A stretch of DNA of 64,000 bases from assembly GCA_022266195.1 (NCBI GenBank), contig WHVY01000002.1, positions 13,407,001-13,471,000 on the forward strand. Reading direction: 5' to 3'. Below, piece by piece: positions 1-12,500 of this stretch; within the stretch, counting starts at the first letter, position 1; each line of letters opens with the position of its first letter. Source of the stretch: Tetranychus cinnabarinus (taxonomy: Eukaryota; Arthropoda; Arachnida; Trombidiformes; Tetranychidae). The notes below the pieces were generated by a model, which saw only the letters and a program-made list of their open reading frames with translations, was not told where the DNA came from and did not search any database. A program made the translations under genes and the position numbers.

Positions 1-876
1 TAAAAGGGTCACAAATAATTTCAAGATGAAGGTCTTTTTGGTGTTGTTTTGGGTATTGGCAGAATCAGTATGATTAGTATAGTTGAAATAAACACTTACT
101 ATTGAGGACGGAAGTCAAAGAAAAAAGTTGAAATGGTAAAACCAATGTTTCCAAAAAATAAAAGGGTCACAAATAATTTCAAGATGAAGGTCTTTTTGGT
201 GTTGTTTTGGGTATTGGCAGAATCAGTATGATTAGTATAGTTGAAATAAACACTTACTATTGAGGACGGAAGTCACAGAAAAAATTTGAAATGGTAAAAC
301 CAATGTTTCCAAAAAATAAAAGGGTCACAAATAATTTCAAGATGAAGGTCTTTTTGGTGTTGTTTTGGGTATTGGCAGAATCAGTATGATTAGTATAGTT
401 GAAATAAACACTTACTATTGAGGACGGAAGTCAAAGAAAAAAGTTGAAATGGTAAAACCAATGTTTCCAAAAAATAAAAGGGTCACAAATAATTTCAAGA
501 TGAAGGTCTTTTTGGTGTTGTTTTGGATATTGGCAGAATCAGTATGATTAGTATAGTTGAAATAAACACTTACTATTGAGGACGGAAGTCAAAGAAAAAA
601 GTTGAAATGGTAAAACCAATGTTTCCAAAAAATAAAAGGGTCACAAATAATTTCAAGATGAAGGTCTTTTTGGTGTTGTTTTGGGTATTGGCAGAATCAG
701 TATGATTAGTATAGTTGAAATAAACACTTACTATTGAGGACGGAAGTCAAAGAAAAAAGTTGAAATGGTAAAACCAATGTTTCCAAAAAATAAAAGGGTC
801 ACAAATAATTTCAAGATGAAGGTCTTTTTGGTGTTGTTTTGGGTATTGGCAGAATCAGTATGATTAGTATAGTTGA
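1..876. repeat. 158-bp tandem repeat array, cut by left edge
   Basis: The same unit starts at 1, 159, 317, 475, 633 and 791, an exact period of 158 bp, giving about 5.5 copies inside the window. The copies are nearly identical; visible differences are a few bases around 275-290 in copy 2 and one GTA-to-ATA change near 526 in copy 4. The repeat stops abruptly near 876. Each unit carries a short ORF of 15 codons on + (26-73, 184-231, 342-389, 500-547, 658-705, 816-863). The array continues past base 1, so its full size is unknown. Confidence 0.97.
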
Positions 877-2083
877 ATAAAAGACTTTAAAAGCGTTAAG
901 AAAGGTAAGGAAAAAACTTTGCAAAAAAATGTAGGCATAAAAAACATGCACAAGCAGTAAAGTGGCAGAAAAAGTGAGGTGGTCTCCGCATTGAGAAGGG
1001 TTTATATATTCTGAATAAGAAGAAAAACCGCGAAAAAAAGTTCGGAAACGGAACTTACAGCTAAAATCCAGATTTTCCGTTTCTGGTCTCTCCCCCCTTC
1101 CGGTTTAGTCATATCAAGTTTTTCTTTCTTTCGTACGCGCATGATCTGTGTCTGTATAAGTGGGCCAAGTTTAGTTACTTTATTATACATCCCAACAAAG
1201 TTATGGAAAAAACAAAATGAATTTTTGAAAAAAAATTCTGATCCCATAGTCTTCGCTACGCTCAGACTAATCAAAAATACAGTTTTGCAAAGGGTCCCCC
1301 CTTTGGACATTTTTCACTTTTTTAGCGTTTTTTCGCAATTTATTTTTTCCCATTTTTCGATTAAATTAGAATATCTCAGCAATTAATTGAGATAATCAAT
1401 TTTTGTTAACTGCAAAAAATGCATGGATATTGTAAGATGCTAAGTACCAATATTCATCACTGTGCGATAATCACATGAATTTCAATAAAATAAAACTCGA
1501 CCCTAAACTGTATCCGGCCAACCTAATAATTATCAATCATCTCCATAGGAAGGTTATTTTTAGATTTTTTAGGATTTTGATACAAAATCCTATTGAAAAC
1601 TCTCATAGAAAATGCGCAAAAAGAAAGATTTCAAAAGCAATTAACCAGAATAATTAACTAATGATTAGAATTTTCAAATTTTTATCACTGATTATGTGGA
1701 ATTCAACCTTTGGATCGAGGTTGCTTTTCTTAATTCAGAATTGTCGATCATGATTAATCAACAACAAAGCCTTTTTATTTGCTATTTTAATTTATTGATG
1801 CTATTCTTGAAACACACTGGAATATTTTGTAGAGTACAAGGATAAGTAATCATCAAAAAGTCTGATCATCACAACTTTCAGGTCAAACCAAGATTGTTGG
1901 CTTCAATAATGGTTTGAATTCAACACCCACTTTTTAGGATTAACGTAAAGCTAGTCAGTTGAATTAATCCTTAATTAATCAAGATATTTACCACAACAAG
2001 GATTTCACACATTTTCACCCCAACCATAAATGAGATTATAACCTGCTATTGTTATTTAATCTATTGACGCCCCTTTCAGCGCT
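877..2083. other. Intergenic or intronic, no gene seen
   Basis: Nothing here resembles a known protein. Open frames of 60-102 codons exist on both strands (for example 1002-1310 and 1141-1386) but they are AT-driven, low in complexity and match no family I recognise. A small hairpin with arms TAGTCT/AGACTA lies at about 1248-1270. If the glutamate receptor gene continues leftwards, this stretch would be part of one of its introns. Confidence 0.6.
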
Positions 2084-2117
2084 TATAAATTGTTGAGATA
2101 TAATGTTCCGTGCAGAA
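2084..2117 (+). promoter_or_regulatory. Core promoter: TATA box and initiator of the PAN-domain gene
   Basis: TATAAAT at 2084-2090 is followed about 30 bases later by an initiator-like TGCAGA (2111-2116). This spacing is the usual one for arthropod TATA/Inr promoters, and the gene's ATG follows at 2232. An ATG at 2183 in the predicted leader opens an out-of-frame upstream ORF that overlaps the main start, unless a short leader intron removes it. Confidence 0.5.
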
Positions 2118-2231
2118 TTATTTGATTTCATTTGATTTTTTAGAGTAAAAGTTAATAAGGCTGAGCTTCAATTATTTTATTTATGCAACTTTTCACAGCA
2201 TCAACTTTAAATATCAACAATAAAGTTCAAG

Positions 2232-5200
2232 ATGGAAAATGTGTTTTCTTTTTCTCTCTGTTTTCTTTACTTGATAAACTCAGTTTTTTGTGATGATTTC
2301 AAATGCCCTGAAAGGGGTAAAGTGGGTGAATTAAAAGTTCCGAATGTTCTCAGTTCGATTGATAAACAAACTGCTTATCGTGCTTCTGTTGAAGTCATTA
2401 ATCCAACTCGAAATAATTTGGTCCATGATTATTATGATGTTGAAAATAAAGTTGGTTACATTGACTTGGAAGCGACCATTCAAGATAAAATGAATCGACG
2501 TTATTATTATCACTCAACAGACGAAAAGCTTGCTGTACGAGAAGATACATGTACGAGACTTGATTTAACCCAAAACGAGAAGATCGAATCGGTTAAAGAT
2601 TGGTTTGAACCAAGTGATATTGTCGCCAGTTCAGAGATGTTTAAAGACTTTGTTCATTTGGGACCAACAGGCTTGATGATTTATGCCAACAGTATTAGTG
2701 ATAAAGCTTCTTTCGTAGGATCCGAACTGATTGAAGGTCGTAGTGTTAATCATTGGTTTTATTGTACCAACCCTAATGGGCCTTACATTGACTTTTACTT
2801 TGATGTTAAGACCTCATTACCCTATCGTTTTTCGCTGTATTATCCTGAATGGATTGAGAATCAGGAGGTGATCTCCGTAAATGAAACTCAAACAGTGAAA
2901 AAGCAAGTTGATTCCGAGTCAAAATATGTTTACAACTTTTACATGTTCAAACCTCTAGTCATATCATCAGATGATTCCATTCCATATCCATTGGGCTATG
3001 GATGTGCTCGTAAAGGTACTCCCTCACTCTATCCATTACCAGATTTTAGTCAAGTCGAGCAGTTTACTTTGGACATGGAAGCTATCATTACCTATTCTGA
3101 CACTGATCTCATTAAATCAACTGCTCGAGTAACGAAACGAGGCAAAACCATTTCATATGAAATCAAAGAAAAAATTGGTACAGTTCGTTCCATTGAATTG
3201 CCTCTTCCTTTAGGACGATTTGAAGTTGATGAACGCACTGGTCGATGTAGATATTTAACTTCAGATTATTTATCTGATGTAACGCTAATCACCCGCTGGC
3301 CTTTCCATGAAGATCATGGATTCAATCTACTTTATTATCTAGTAATGAAACCACCTGCAGGTCATTTTCCAACCTTCATCGGTAATATACCTTTAGGTCC
3401 TTTTCGGGTGGAGGAATGGAAATTATCCAACTTCTTCTCAGATAAAGTTGATGCTATTGTTGACTATTATTACACGCAGAATACCAGTAACTCTGTTCCG
3501 AGTAAAGTCATATTCACCAAAGACCGAAGTGATTATTACTATGACTATCCTAATACACCAATTCAAGTTGAAGTAACCATAATTGATTACGAAGAAGATT
3601 CCTTCGACTATGAAGATCGATTCGACGTTTCTGGTTGCTATGAAGAACCAGGAAGCTATACTTGGTTTCAAATTCTCTTTTCAAATCCTTCGATGAGTGA
3701 ATTTGATATGCCATCATTCAAGAACGGAATGGAAATATACTTGTCACAATTCATTCCAATAATTCGCATTGGTGAAATTCATGCACAAGAAGTCGATTCT
3801 AATTTATATGTTACTGTTAAGCTACATGATCGTATTCATTACATCGATGCGTATCGTCCTATGAATCAATATACAATCATAAATCCTGCAAACATTTTTA
3901 AAAGGATGAAAGTCGAGGACTGTGAAGCGTTATGTAGTGCAACTGAAAAGTGTTTTTCTTTTACCTATTGTTCCAATTATGATTGTTTAGTAGATAAACA
4001 TACAGATTTTGGTTCAGCTTTATACGATGCCAAAGATGACTGCATAACATATTCTCGGGCTCAATATCAGTTTGATCTTATACCATTGGTCAATGAGAAC
4101 TATCTGTCGACCATGTCTCACGTGTTACAACAGATGAGGGATAAAATCTCCTCTGGTGAGTTTTCCATAGGTGGCGAGGGGCTATCAGCTGAAGATTTGT
4201 TCATTGTAAGTGGCCCTGAAGAGCTTGGGGATATTTCACAGGAACTACATGCAAGTGGCTCCAGACCTTTAAGAGCTGATGATTTTCCGATGATCAAAAC
4301 TGGTCGTCATTTCAATGAAGCACAATTCAGAATCGAGAAAAGTACTCTTCAAGATTGTTTCATGGCTTGTTTGAATAACGATGATTGTAATACACTTTCA
4401 TATTGTATCGATCAGAATAATGAATGTATTCTGAGTGGAGAAACGCCGAGTTCAGTGAAAGACGCACACGAAGACAAAACAAGTCATGCAGATGAATGTA
4501 ACATCTATCAAAGTAAATATAACATATTAGCTCATTCATTCATTTCTTAAATTAATTTCGTCCCTCAATTTCAATTTAGAATCATTCATAAATCTATTCC
4601 ATGAGTATCCTGGCAAAAGTCTAGTTGTAGATGCCATATCAACCACATATGATGTATCAATGGATGATTGTGCTAGCACATGTGCTCAATCAAGCTCCTT
4701 CAATTGCGAATCATTCGATTACTGTGAAAACAATAAAAATCGGTGAGTTGGTGGCATAAATCATAACTTCAAACTGAAATTTTTCCTACTTCTACTGAAA
4801 ATGCACTTTATTGAAATATTTTGTAAGATCAAAATACAAAAAAGTATTTTGAATGCTTAACAAGTAAGAATCTTTTTACAGATTTGAGAAGATGAACTTT
4901 ACATTGTATCTGTCGTACTATTGATCTAGATATGATTTCAAAGCATAAGATTCATGAATTTCTTTTCTTAATTTTTATTCTCATTCCGTCCAGGGATCAA
5001 TCTCTTTGTTTTTTGCATGTTAATCACATCGAGATAGATGAAACTCGAGAAATAAATATAACAAACTGGAAGTTTGCTGAAGATGGATGTTCCCATTATT
5101 CAAGTAAAATCCTTTTCTTTAATCTAACCTTTGCTTAAAGTCTGGTCAATATTCACTAATTATTCAATCTTTTTACTTTTACAGAAAAATCTGAACTCGA

Positions 5201-5663
5201 TTATGAACATAAAGTTGGACTTTCATTGAAAGATAACATGAAAGAGTCAATTGTTGCAACCTTCGACCATCTGTCACTAGAACACTGTGCTTCCAAATGC
5301 AATTCAGATCCTGATTGTTTTACTCTCGAATTCTGTGAAACAGTTGATTATAGTAAACTATTCGATAGTAGTATTGCGTTGTCGAGTTGTACACTAGTCA
5401 ATTTGAAACCAAATAATGTTAATCAACCTCAACTATTTGAAGAATCAAAAAACGGCAAAAAAATTTGTTCCATTTACATCAATCATAAGAAAATTAAAGG
5501 AATGAGCAAAACTGATCCACAGACACCTGAAGCATTAACGAAAACATCAACGAAATCAAACAACTTCGCATTAGCAATCGGATTGAGCACAATAGTATTT
5601 ATATTGGCGTTTGCTGGTGGATTCATTGGATTCAAATTGGGTGCTAAAAGATTAATTTCATAG
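2232..5663 (+). CDS. Type I membrane protein with four PAN/apple-like repeats
   Basis: Four exons join in frame: 2232-4512, 4580-4742, 4994-5103 and 5185-5663, all with GT-AG borders, giving 1010 residues. Residues 1-20 form a signal peptide ending near FCDD. The N-terminal 500 residues are acidic, Tyr-rich and probably beta-rich; they look like two related lobes (compare GYGCARKG with GRFEVDERTGRC), but I cannot name the fold with confidence. It may belong to the extracellular LolA-like/apple proteins of nematodes and arthropods. Four Cys-rich PAN/apple-like units follow at about 530-620 (CEALC), 690-757 (CFMAC), 760-850 (DDCASTC) and 860-950 (HCASKC). A transmembrane helix lies near 979-1001, with a short basic tail. 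The protein is therefore likely cell-surface, and the PAN units suggest protein or carbohydrate binding. Substrate and partner are unknown. Confidence 0.85.
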
Positions 5664-6585
5664 ACAAACTCATAGAATATCCATCAATAGCATTCAACAC
5701 ACCACCTAGTTTAATTTAAAAAATTTCATTGTTTTTTATTTGTATTTGTATCTGCAAAAAGCATTAAACTCTAATTTTGCGAATTTACTTTTCAATCTGT
5801 TCATGGAACGTTTCTATTCCGTTCAACCCGTTAAAACATAAGACCTGAAAGTACAGATTCAGTCTTATAAATAGTCGAAGGGAAATTTTAATCGAGTTGA
5901 ACTTATACTCCAAACGATTGATTTTGGCATAAAATACAATTCTAAAGTAATTAAATTCACATGTTTAGCCAATTCGGAATAAAAGTACGGAAAAGATAAT
6001 TCAAGATGCACCTAAATCTACATCTTGTCGGTTATAGCGCCATCAAAATATGCGAAACTTTTGCCTCGCATTTTCAACTGTTCAATATCAAACACCTTTT
6101 ACTGTTTGTTTAACATATTGATCATCCAAGGAACTCAAGATTTCCTGAATAAATGGCGTATCTAATTGAACTGAAAAATGCAGTAATATTATTGAGTGAA
6201 AAGTTGACACATTTTCAAGATTGATTCAAGTTGATATTGATTCTGGTTTTATATTTACATTTTTCAATCTGTCGTGATAAATGTTTCACTTGAATGGGAT
6301 AAATGAAAGCTGAATGATATTTCAGGATAAACAGGAAAACATTGTTCCAACAGATAAAATGCAATAAAAATGTTGAGATTTGATTCTCAGGAGAGAGATT
6401 TTATCTGATCAAAAGGAAAACAACAGTAAATCAGATTGAAACGGTAAACACTGAATTAACCGATGAAATATTTAAAAGGCAAACAAACAGAAGAGAGAAA
6501 AGTTTGGTAAAACAAAAAACTGACTAATCCAATGTTTCCATTTTATACCATTATCGATGTGAAAACAATGTTTAAATCTATTTAC
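5664..6585. other. No coding sequence seen; possible intron of the glutamate receptor
   Basis: The PAN-domain gene stops at 5663 and the last recognised receptor exon on - ends at 6586. I searched - for the expected continuation of the ligand-binding domain and the first membrane helix and found none. Reading through the donor at 6586-6585 would add about 38 unrelated residues before a stop at 6472. Confidence 0.6.
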
Positions 6586-9500
6586 CTGTTTAATCAATTC
6601 ACCAACCATTCCGTTCCATCCAACAGGGGAGTTTTTATCGGTTCCACCATACCTTCTATCAGCCACAAGTTGAAGCACATAATTTATCTTCAAATGTTCA
6701 GCAATTAAATCTGCCAAATCTTTACAGTAACCTTCGAATCTATCATTACCTTCATATTCAACTCCATCTTCACCCACTTCTTTGTACATTAAGTAAGGTT
6801 CTTCCTGTGAATAAATATTTTCATTTGTCATTCTCATGTTTCATTTAGACTTGAAGGTGAAAACCAAAGAGACTAAATTGAACAGAAAATTTACTCACAA
6901 TAATACTCGTAACAATATAAGTTTTATTTTCATAATTGGCGTTATTCTGGTAAACTCGATGATAGTTTGCTGGAACTGAAGACATTCCTTCTTCTTCTGA
7001 CCATTCAGCAATCTTGGTCATCTCACTATTCATTGTCGTTTGAATCATGTCTATTGAATAATTGCGACGCACACTTGAATCATCAAAGACAATTCGCCCC
7101 GTTAAACCTTCAATATTCGTCTAAAAAGGAACAAGAAAAAAGTGTTTGGGTAGAAGTAAAATATATCATTATTAGGTTGATCAGAATGTTCGGCACAAAA
7201 AAGAATTCTTATCGTTCGTTGCTTGATAAACGCAAGTTAGCTCTAGTTAACTCTGTTAATCATTTTTTGGATCAAAGGATCATTCCGTTTTGGGTAGAAA
7301 GGGCAAGAATCGCAGTTGTTGCTTGAATGTTGAAAACACATTTGGCTTCAAGTCATCAAGTTTCTGTGAAAGTCTTGTTGATTATCTGTCCCTTTTTGAA
7401 AAGCAATTAAAGTTATTTCAATATTTGCGCTAATTTTTGTTTAATTGTTTCAATTTGATAAAGTTTTTCGAATGCAATTCTCTTGTTAAACTTTTTGATT
7501 TGCCTAATAAGAAAATGAATAGAAATTTGAAACACTTAAAAAATGAGAAAAGGTTAAACATTTGAAAGAATTGAACCAAAAGCTTCTTATTTGTGGTTGT
7601 AGCTGAAATTTGAGCTGCAAAATCAATCAACTTACTTGTTTCAAGTATTGAACAATTAACCTTCCATGTTCCCAGTAAAGAGTTGGATAAGTTTCAGCAC
7701 AATTGATCCCAGGCTTTGGATTATTTCCATTATAAACTTCATTGTCACGTAAATTGGCATCAAACACATTGGGTCGATCGGTCAATATGCGATCCAGTGC
7801 ATCAAGCAAGATTCGAGTTCCATCAAACATAAGAGCAGCATCAGCCTGGAAGCAATCAAACTTTTAAAACTTTGTTTCTTTCAACGAAAAAAGTAAAAAA
7901 TGAAACTTTGAGATCGAAAGCAGAGACAAAACATTGATTCACATGAGAACCAACAACCACTGGCAAAGTTAGTTTGCTGAAAATGAAATATTGAAAGGAT
8001 AAAGTATTGACGCAAGATGACATGGAAGACAAAGTGGTATTAATACACCTGAAAAAAGGTAATTTTGGGTTACATTCTTTGTACGATAATAATGAAGACA
8101 ATGAGAGAAAATTTTTCTTCTTCTTCTTTCAACTTTACACCGACTAAAAGTGAGAAAGATGTAAACAGGAAGACAGAAATGATGATAATTTTGTTCAGAA
8201 AAATTGTTCAATATTTTTCGATTAAAATGTTTTACCTTGATTGATGAACACACAAACTGATAGCAACAAGGGAATGAAATGATGATAAAGAAAAAAAAGA
8301 TGTTCTAACAAGGAGGCAAAATGAGAGGAAAGAGAAAGGGTATAACAACAGAATCTATTCAGTGAAATAATAGATGGTTCCATGAATTGTGTATCAAGAT
8401 GATGATGAAGGATGCAGAAGAAAAAGATGGAAACAAATCTGATAACATGGACCCAAGGTATGAAAGAACGACTAAAAATAGTTTTTTACTCGATACCAAA
8501 TGTACATTTGAAAGAAAACGAAACATTTTCTGTTCTTTTGTTTATCTTTAATGTCAATTAAAATTCATTTTCAGACTAGACTTTTTTCCTGATTATTGCT
8601 CATTTCATGGAACCTTGGTGAAACTGATTGAATCGTAAAGTGAGGAAAAGTGACATTTTGTTGAAACTAAATATTGACCCAGGTAACATTAGATTAACAT
8701 CCTTTTACTGCATTGTATGGTTAACAAGGGAAACATGAGTAGTCTGGAAAGTTCAGTTATCTCATGTTATGAAGAGATTAATGTGTGAATGGCGAATACA
8801 GAATTCAGTTACAAGTTTGTATCATGTTTGCTCATAATCTAGAAATGTTTTCTTTTCTCTGCTTCTTTCTTTCTCCATTCAATTTTTAAAAGTAAAAAAT
8901 GTTTTCTTCTTCTTCTTATATTCAACTGTTATTCAGTCAATTGTGACATTTAATCTCATGATGATGATAAAAGCATCCATTTTGCCAGTTGAAACTTTTT
9001 CTTCTTCGGTCAACATTTTTTTACGATTAACCTTTTTTCCCTGCTTATTATTACTACTTCATGATTATCAATAATGAATTATTCTTGGTCAATCCAATGA
9101 TTTGTTCTGTTCACGTAGTTGATTATAAATAAAACAAAAGATAACAGTTTTCACTCCCAGTTGGGAGTTTTTTTATCTTTTTTTCAAGTTTACTCTTGTT
9201 TTGCCATTTGATAGCTAAAATAAATAATGAATTTGGTTGCATTTTTGCTTAGTTTAGTTTGTTTCCTTTCTTGTTTTTTTTGGTTTCATTTTTTCGCAAA
9301 ACTTTTCTTTTGTTTTTCTTACCGAAATGTAACGATGTCCAGCTCCTGGCCAGTGGAAAGGATCCAGTGCTTTCCAAGAGCTAATGAAAGTTCGGAAAAA
9401 GATTGAACTTCGATTGAGTATGCGAAATCCAGTTATATTGATGGCACCAAATTCATCAATTTTCATCCCTGTAAACTGGTCCATAATCAAATTGGTTAAA

Positions 9501-12500
9501 AAATAATGGAAGTTTCGTCGACCCATGTAGATGTCGCGAACATGACGAGAGATCATTTCTTTGGCCACTTTAGCGTCACATTCGACGATAACATATTTCA
9601 TTGCGTCCTTTTCTTTGTGTTCAATTGCTCGAAGGAAAGAATGGCCTTCAATACCGTTGGCGATTCTCTTCACTGCTCGCAAGTGCAAAGTGTGTCCATC
9701 CGAGTATAAAATTGAAAAGACGTGTTGTAATTTAATTAAACCTAAAATATAAGAAAATACAAACAATCGTGAAAATCAGACTCTTTTGAATTATTAACTC
9801 TGAATCGAAATCGTAACAGAAAAAGTTCTTTTTGTCTTCATTGTTGAAGATCGAAGAAAATCGATGGAAATTTTCGTTAGTCAAACTGGTTTCTCTTATG
9901 GAAAATCCTGGGAATGTATTTTTTAAGCCGAATCTTTTGTTATGATTACAAAGATATTAATATTGATACAAAATAATACTTTGTTGCTGCAAAACTTGGC
10001 ATCTCATTTTATAATCATTTGTTTGGTTCATCACTCATCTCTAAGCTGTGATCAAAAACTTTGTTCACAAATCATTGGAGTCTATTCTGATGGATTTATC
10101 ACGGAAAATTCAAAGAATTTTACCAATTAAATAAGCATTTGAAATATTTCAAAATCATGCATCATGATGTTTATAAATTTTTGTGGCTGAGCCTGAGCAA
10201 TGAATCAATCAAAATTTTAACACATAAAAGTTAATTGAAAAAGTCCAACCAAAAACAGAATAAACATTTAAATTTTCTTGCACATCTATCAAGCAATTTC
10301 CCCTCTTCAACCTTTTCAATCGTCAACCTTAATAAAATTATCACTTTCTGGAAATTCCGGGATTGAATGCATGATTGATTCGCATTTGATTCTTGATAGT
10401 GAAGAAGTGTTATGAAGAATCCTGAATCAGAGAGCAGGAAAGAACAGTAGAAACTGATAGAACTTTAAATCGGTTGGATTTTGTTCTGGTTTCAATAGCT
10501 TGGCTTAAAGGATGAAATCAGGTGACGATTTACGGAATAATTGAAACTTGCGAATTTTAATGTAACTTTATCAATCAAATATCTCAATTATATTGCGCAT
10601 TTCATTACAAACATTGTTATTATTCGTTTCCCTGCAGAACTTTATCAAATTGTTTCCATGAAAAGAAAGATTTGACTACGAGATTATTCAAGTCTCTTGC
10701 ATTCAATAAATGAAGCAAACGAGCATAAAAAAGATGATAACAAGAAAAGTGTTCAACTCCCTTGAGTAAATTATTAGTTTGTATCTTTTGTCGGTTGGTT
10801 TTTTGCGCGACTTCTTTATTAGAACATTTAATAAATTATTTTTTATTCCCTTTTCCTGTTAATCTGATAAGGCAAATTTCAATTCCCATGAATGAGAATC
10901 TCTGATTATAATCATTGTAATTTAATATTGTCAATCCATTTATCATATTACAATAATGTTACCTTTTAACAACTCAATTTATCAAATAAAAACAAAATCC
11001 ATTAACCTTCCCTTGTTGTCAATTGAATCCTCGATTACCATTCCTTCATTCACATGATATTTTCTTCTCAATTTCATTCAGATTCATTCAATTAAAGCGT
11101 GTTATTTCGAGTCAACATTTAATGATCAAAACTTATCAAGAACCACAATCAAACAAGATGCGAATTCAGATTTCGAGCAAAAAACATTCTAAATAAGATG
11201 CAAATGAAACATCAGAGCATTCAAGATATTAACTCGAAGATAAATTAATGCTCAGTACTGATAGTTATGAAGTTCAGATAAATTCACTATTCTGTTCAAA
11301 TGGTCAAAGTTTGAGATTCATGATCATTTGAATGTAAACTCAATCGATGAATCTTGAACTGCAATGATAACTTTCAATCAGAGAAAAGATTCAATCAATA
11401 TTTATTATCGTTAGTTTTGGGTCAAATGACTGAGCTAAGCTTTGAGGTTGCAGGTCAAATTACTGTAAGTAAACAGAGACTCAAGTGACGGATGAAAGAT
11501 GAGCCAAATTGTAATCCTTGGTCAAAGGGTTAATCAAGATCAGTGGCAACGTTTGTTAAGAGGTGAGGTTATGTTGGGTCAAGTTAGGTTAGCAGAAAGC
11601 ATTACTTCTCGATCATGTAAATCCACTGAATATGTTCTGCAACATAATCTTTATTTCTGCTCAAACTTATATCCATTTGGATTTTGAAACACTTAACGAT
11701 AAACTTGTGAAATTGAAATGAACCCAGCTTTTGATTTTCCCATTGAAGATGAGCTCAGAGATGGAACATTGTTGCTCTTTAATTCGTAAACTTTGCTCTA
11801 TTTCGTAAACTAATTTCAACACTTTTCAATCTTGAACACCTTTAATCTACCTGCTCTCAGTTTATTCCCTTCATGAATATGCATGCTGTCATATGGTCTT
11901 TATTATGCATGGTAAGATGAACAAAATTATATCACACTTTTGCTTCAATGTGAAGCTTGGAAACTTGGAACGAAAAAAAATGTTAATGATGCCAGTGAAA
12001 TTGTTTTATATGCAAATGTATGCATGTGACGAGGAAAATGTTGAGCTCAAGAAATATCGAAGGAAAGGGATGAGGCAAAAAGAAATGTTATTTTCTATTA
12101 TCACTTTCTTGAAAGTGAACAAAAAATTTACTTCTTTTTTCTGTCTCTCTCTCTCTCTTCTCATCACCAACAGTAAAGAAGGATAATTCAACATTTATCT
12201 GAATACTCACTTTGAGAACACTTTACCAAGATCATGCAACTCCAATGTAATACGAAAATAGTGGAAAAGCAGAAAATGTTTACTAATAATAACGTCTACA
12301 TTAGCCAAGTAAGATAATTGAATATCACTTTTACCATTCTCACTTCGCTTCTCAACATTATTTTCAGCATTCATGTTATCCTTTCCAAGTTTACAAAAAA
12401 TACTCTCAACTTGATGATAATCAGCCAGAGTAGAAAAGTGACGAAAAGAAAAAGGTAAACATTTTGGTTGATTGGATCAATTATATTCTGCTTATTATCA

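Noticed and set aside
1002..1310. 102-codon frame on - left of the PAN-domain gene
   Set aside because: Low-complexity, Phe/Lys-rich, no family pattern and no splice context; overlapped by an equally long + frame, as expected by chance in AT-rich DNA.
6472..6585. Read-through of the last receptor exon to a stop at 6472
   Set aside because: The exon has a normal GTAAAT donor and the added residues do not resemble the receptor; a true end here would leave a receptor without a channel.
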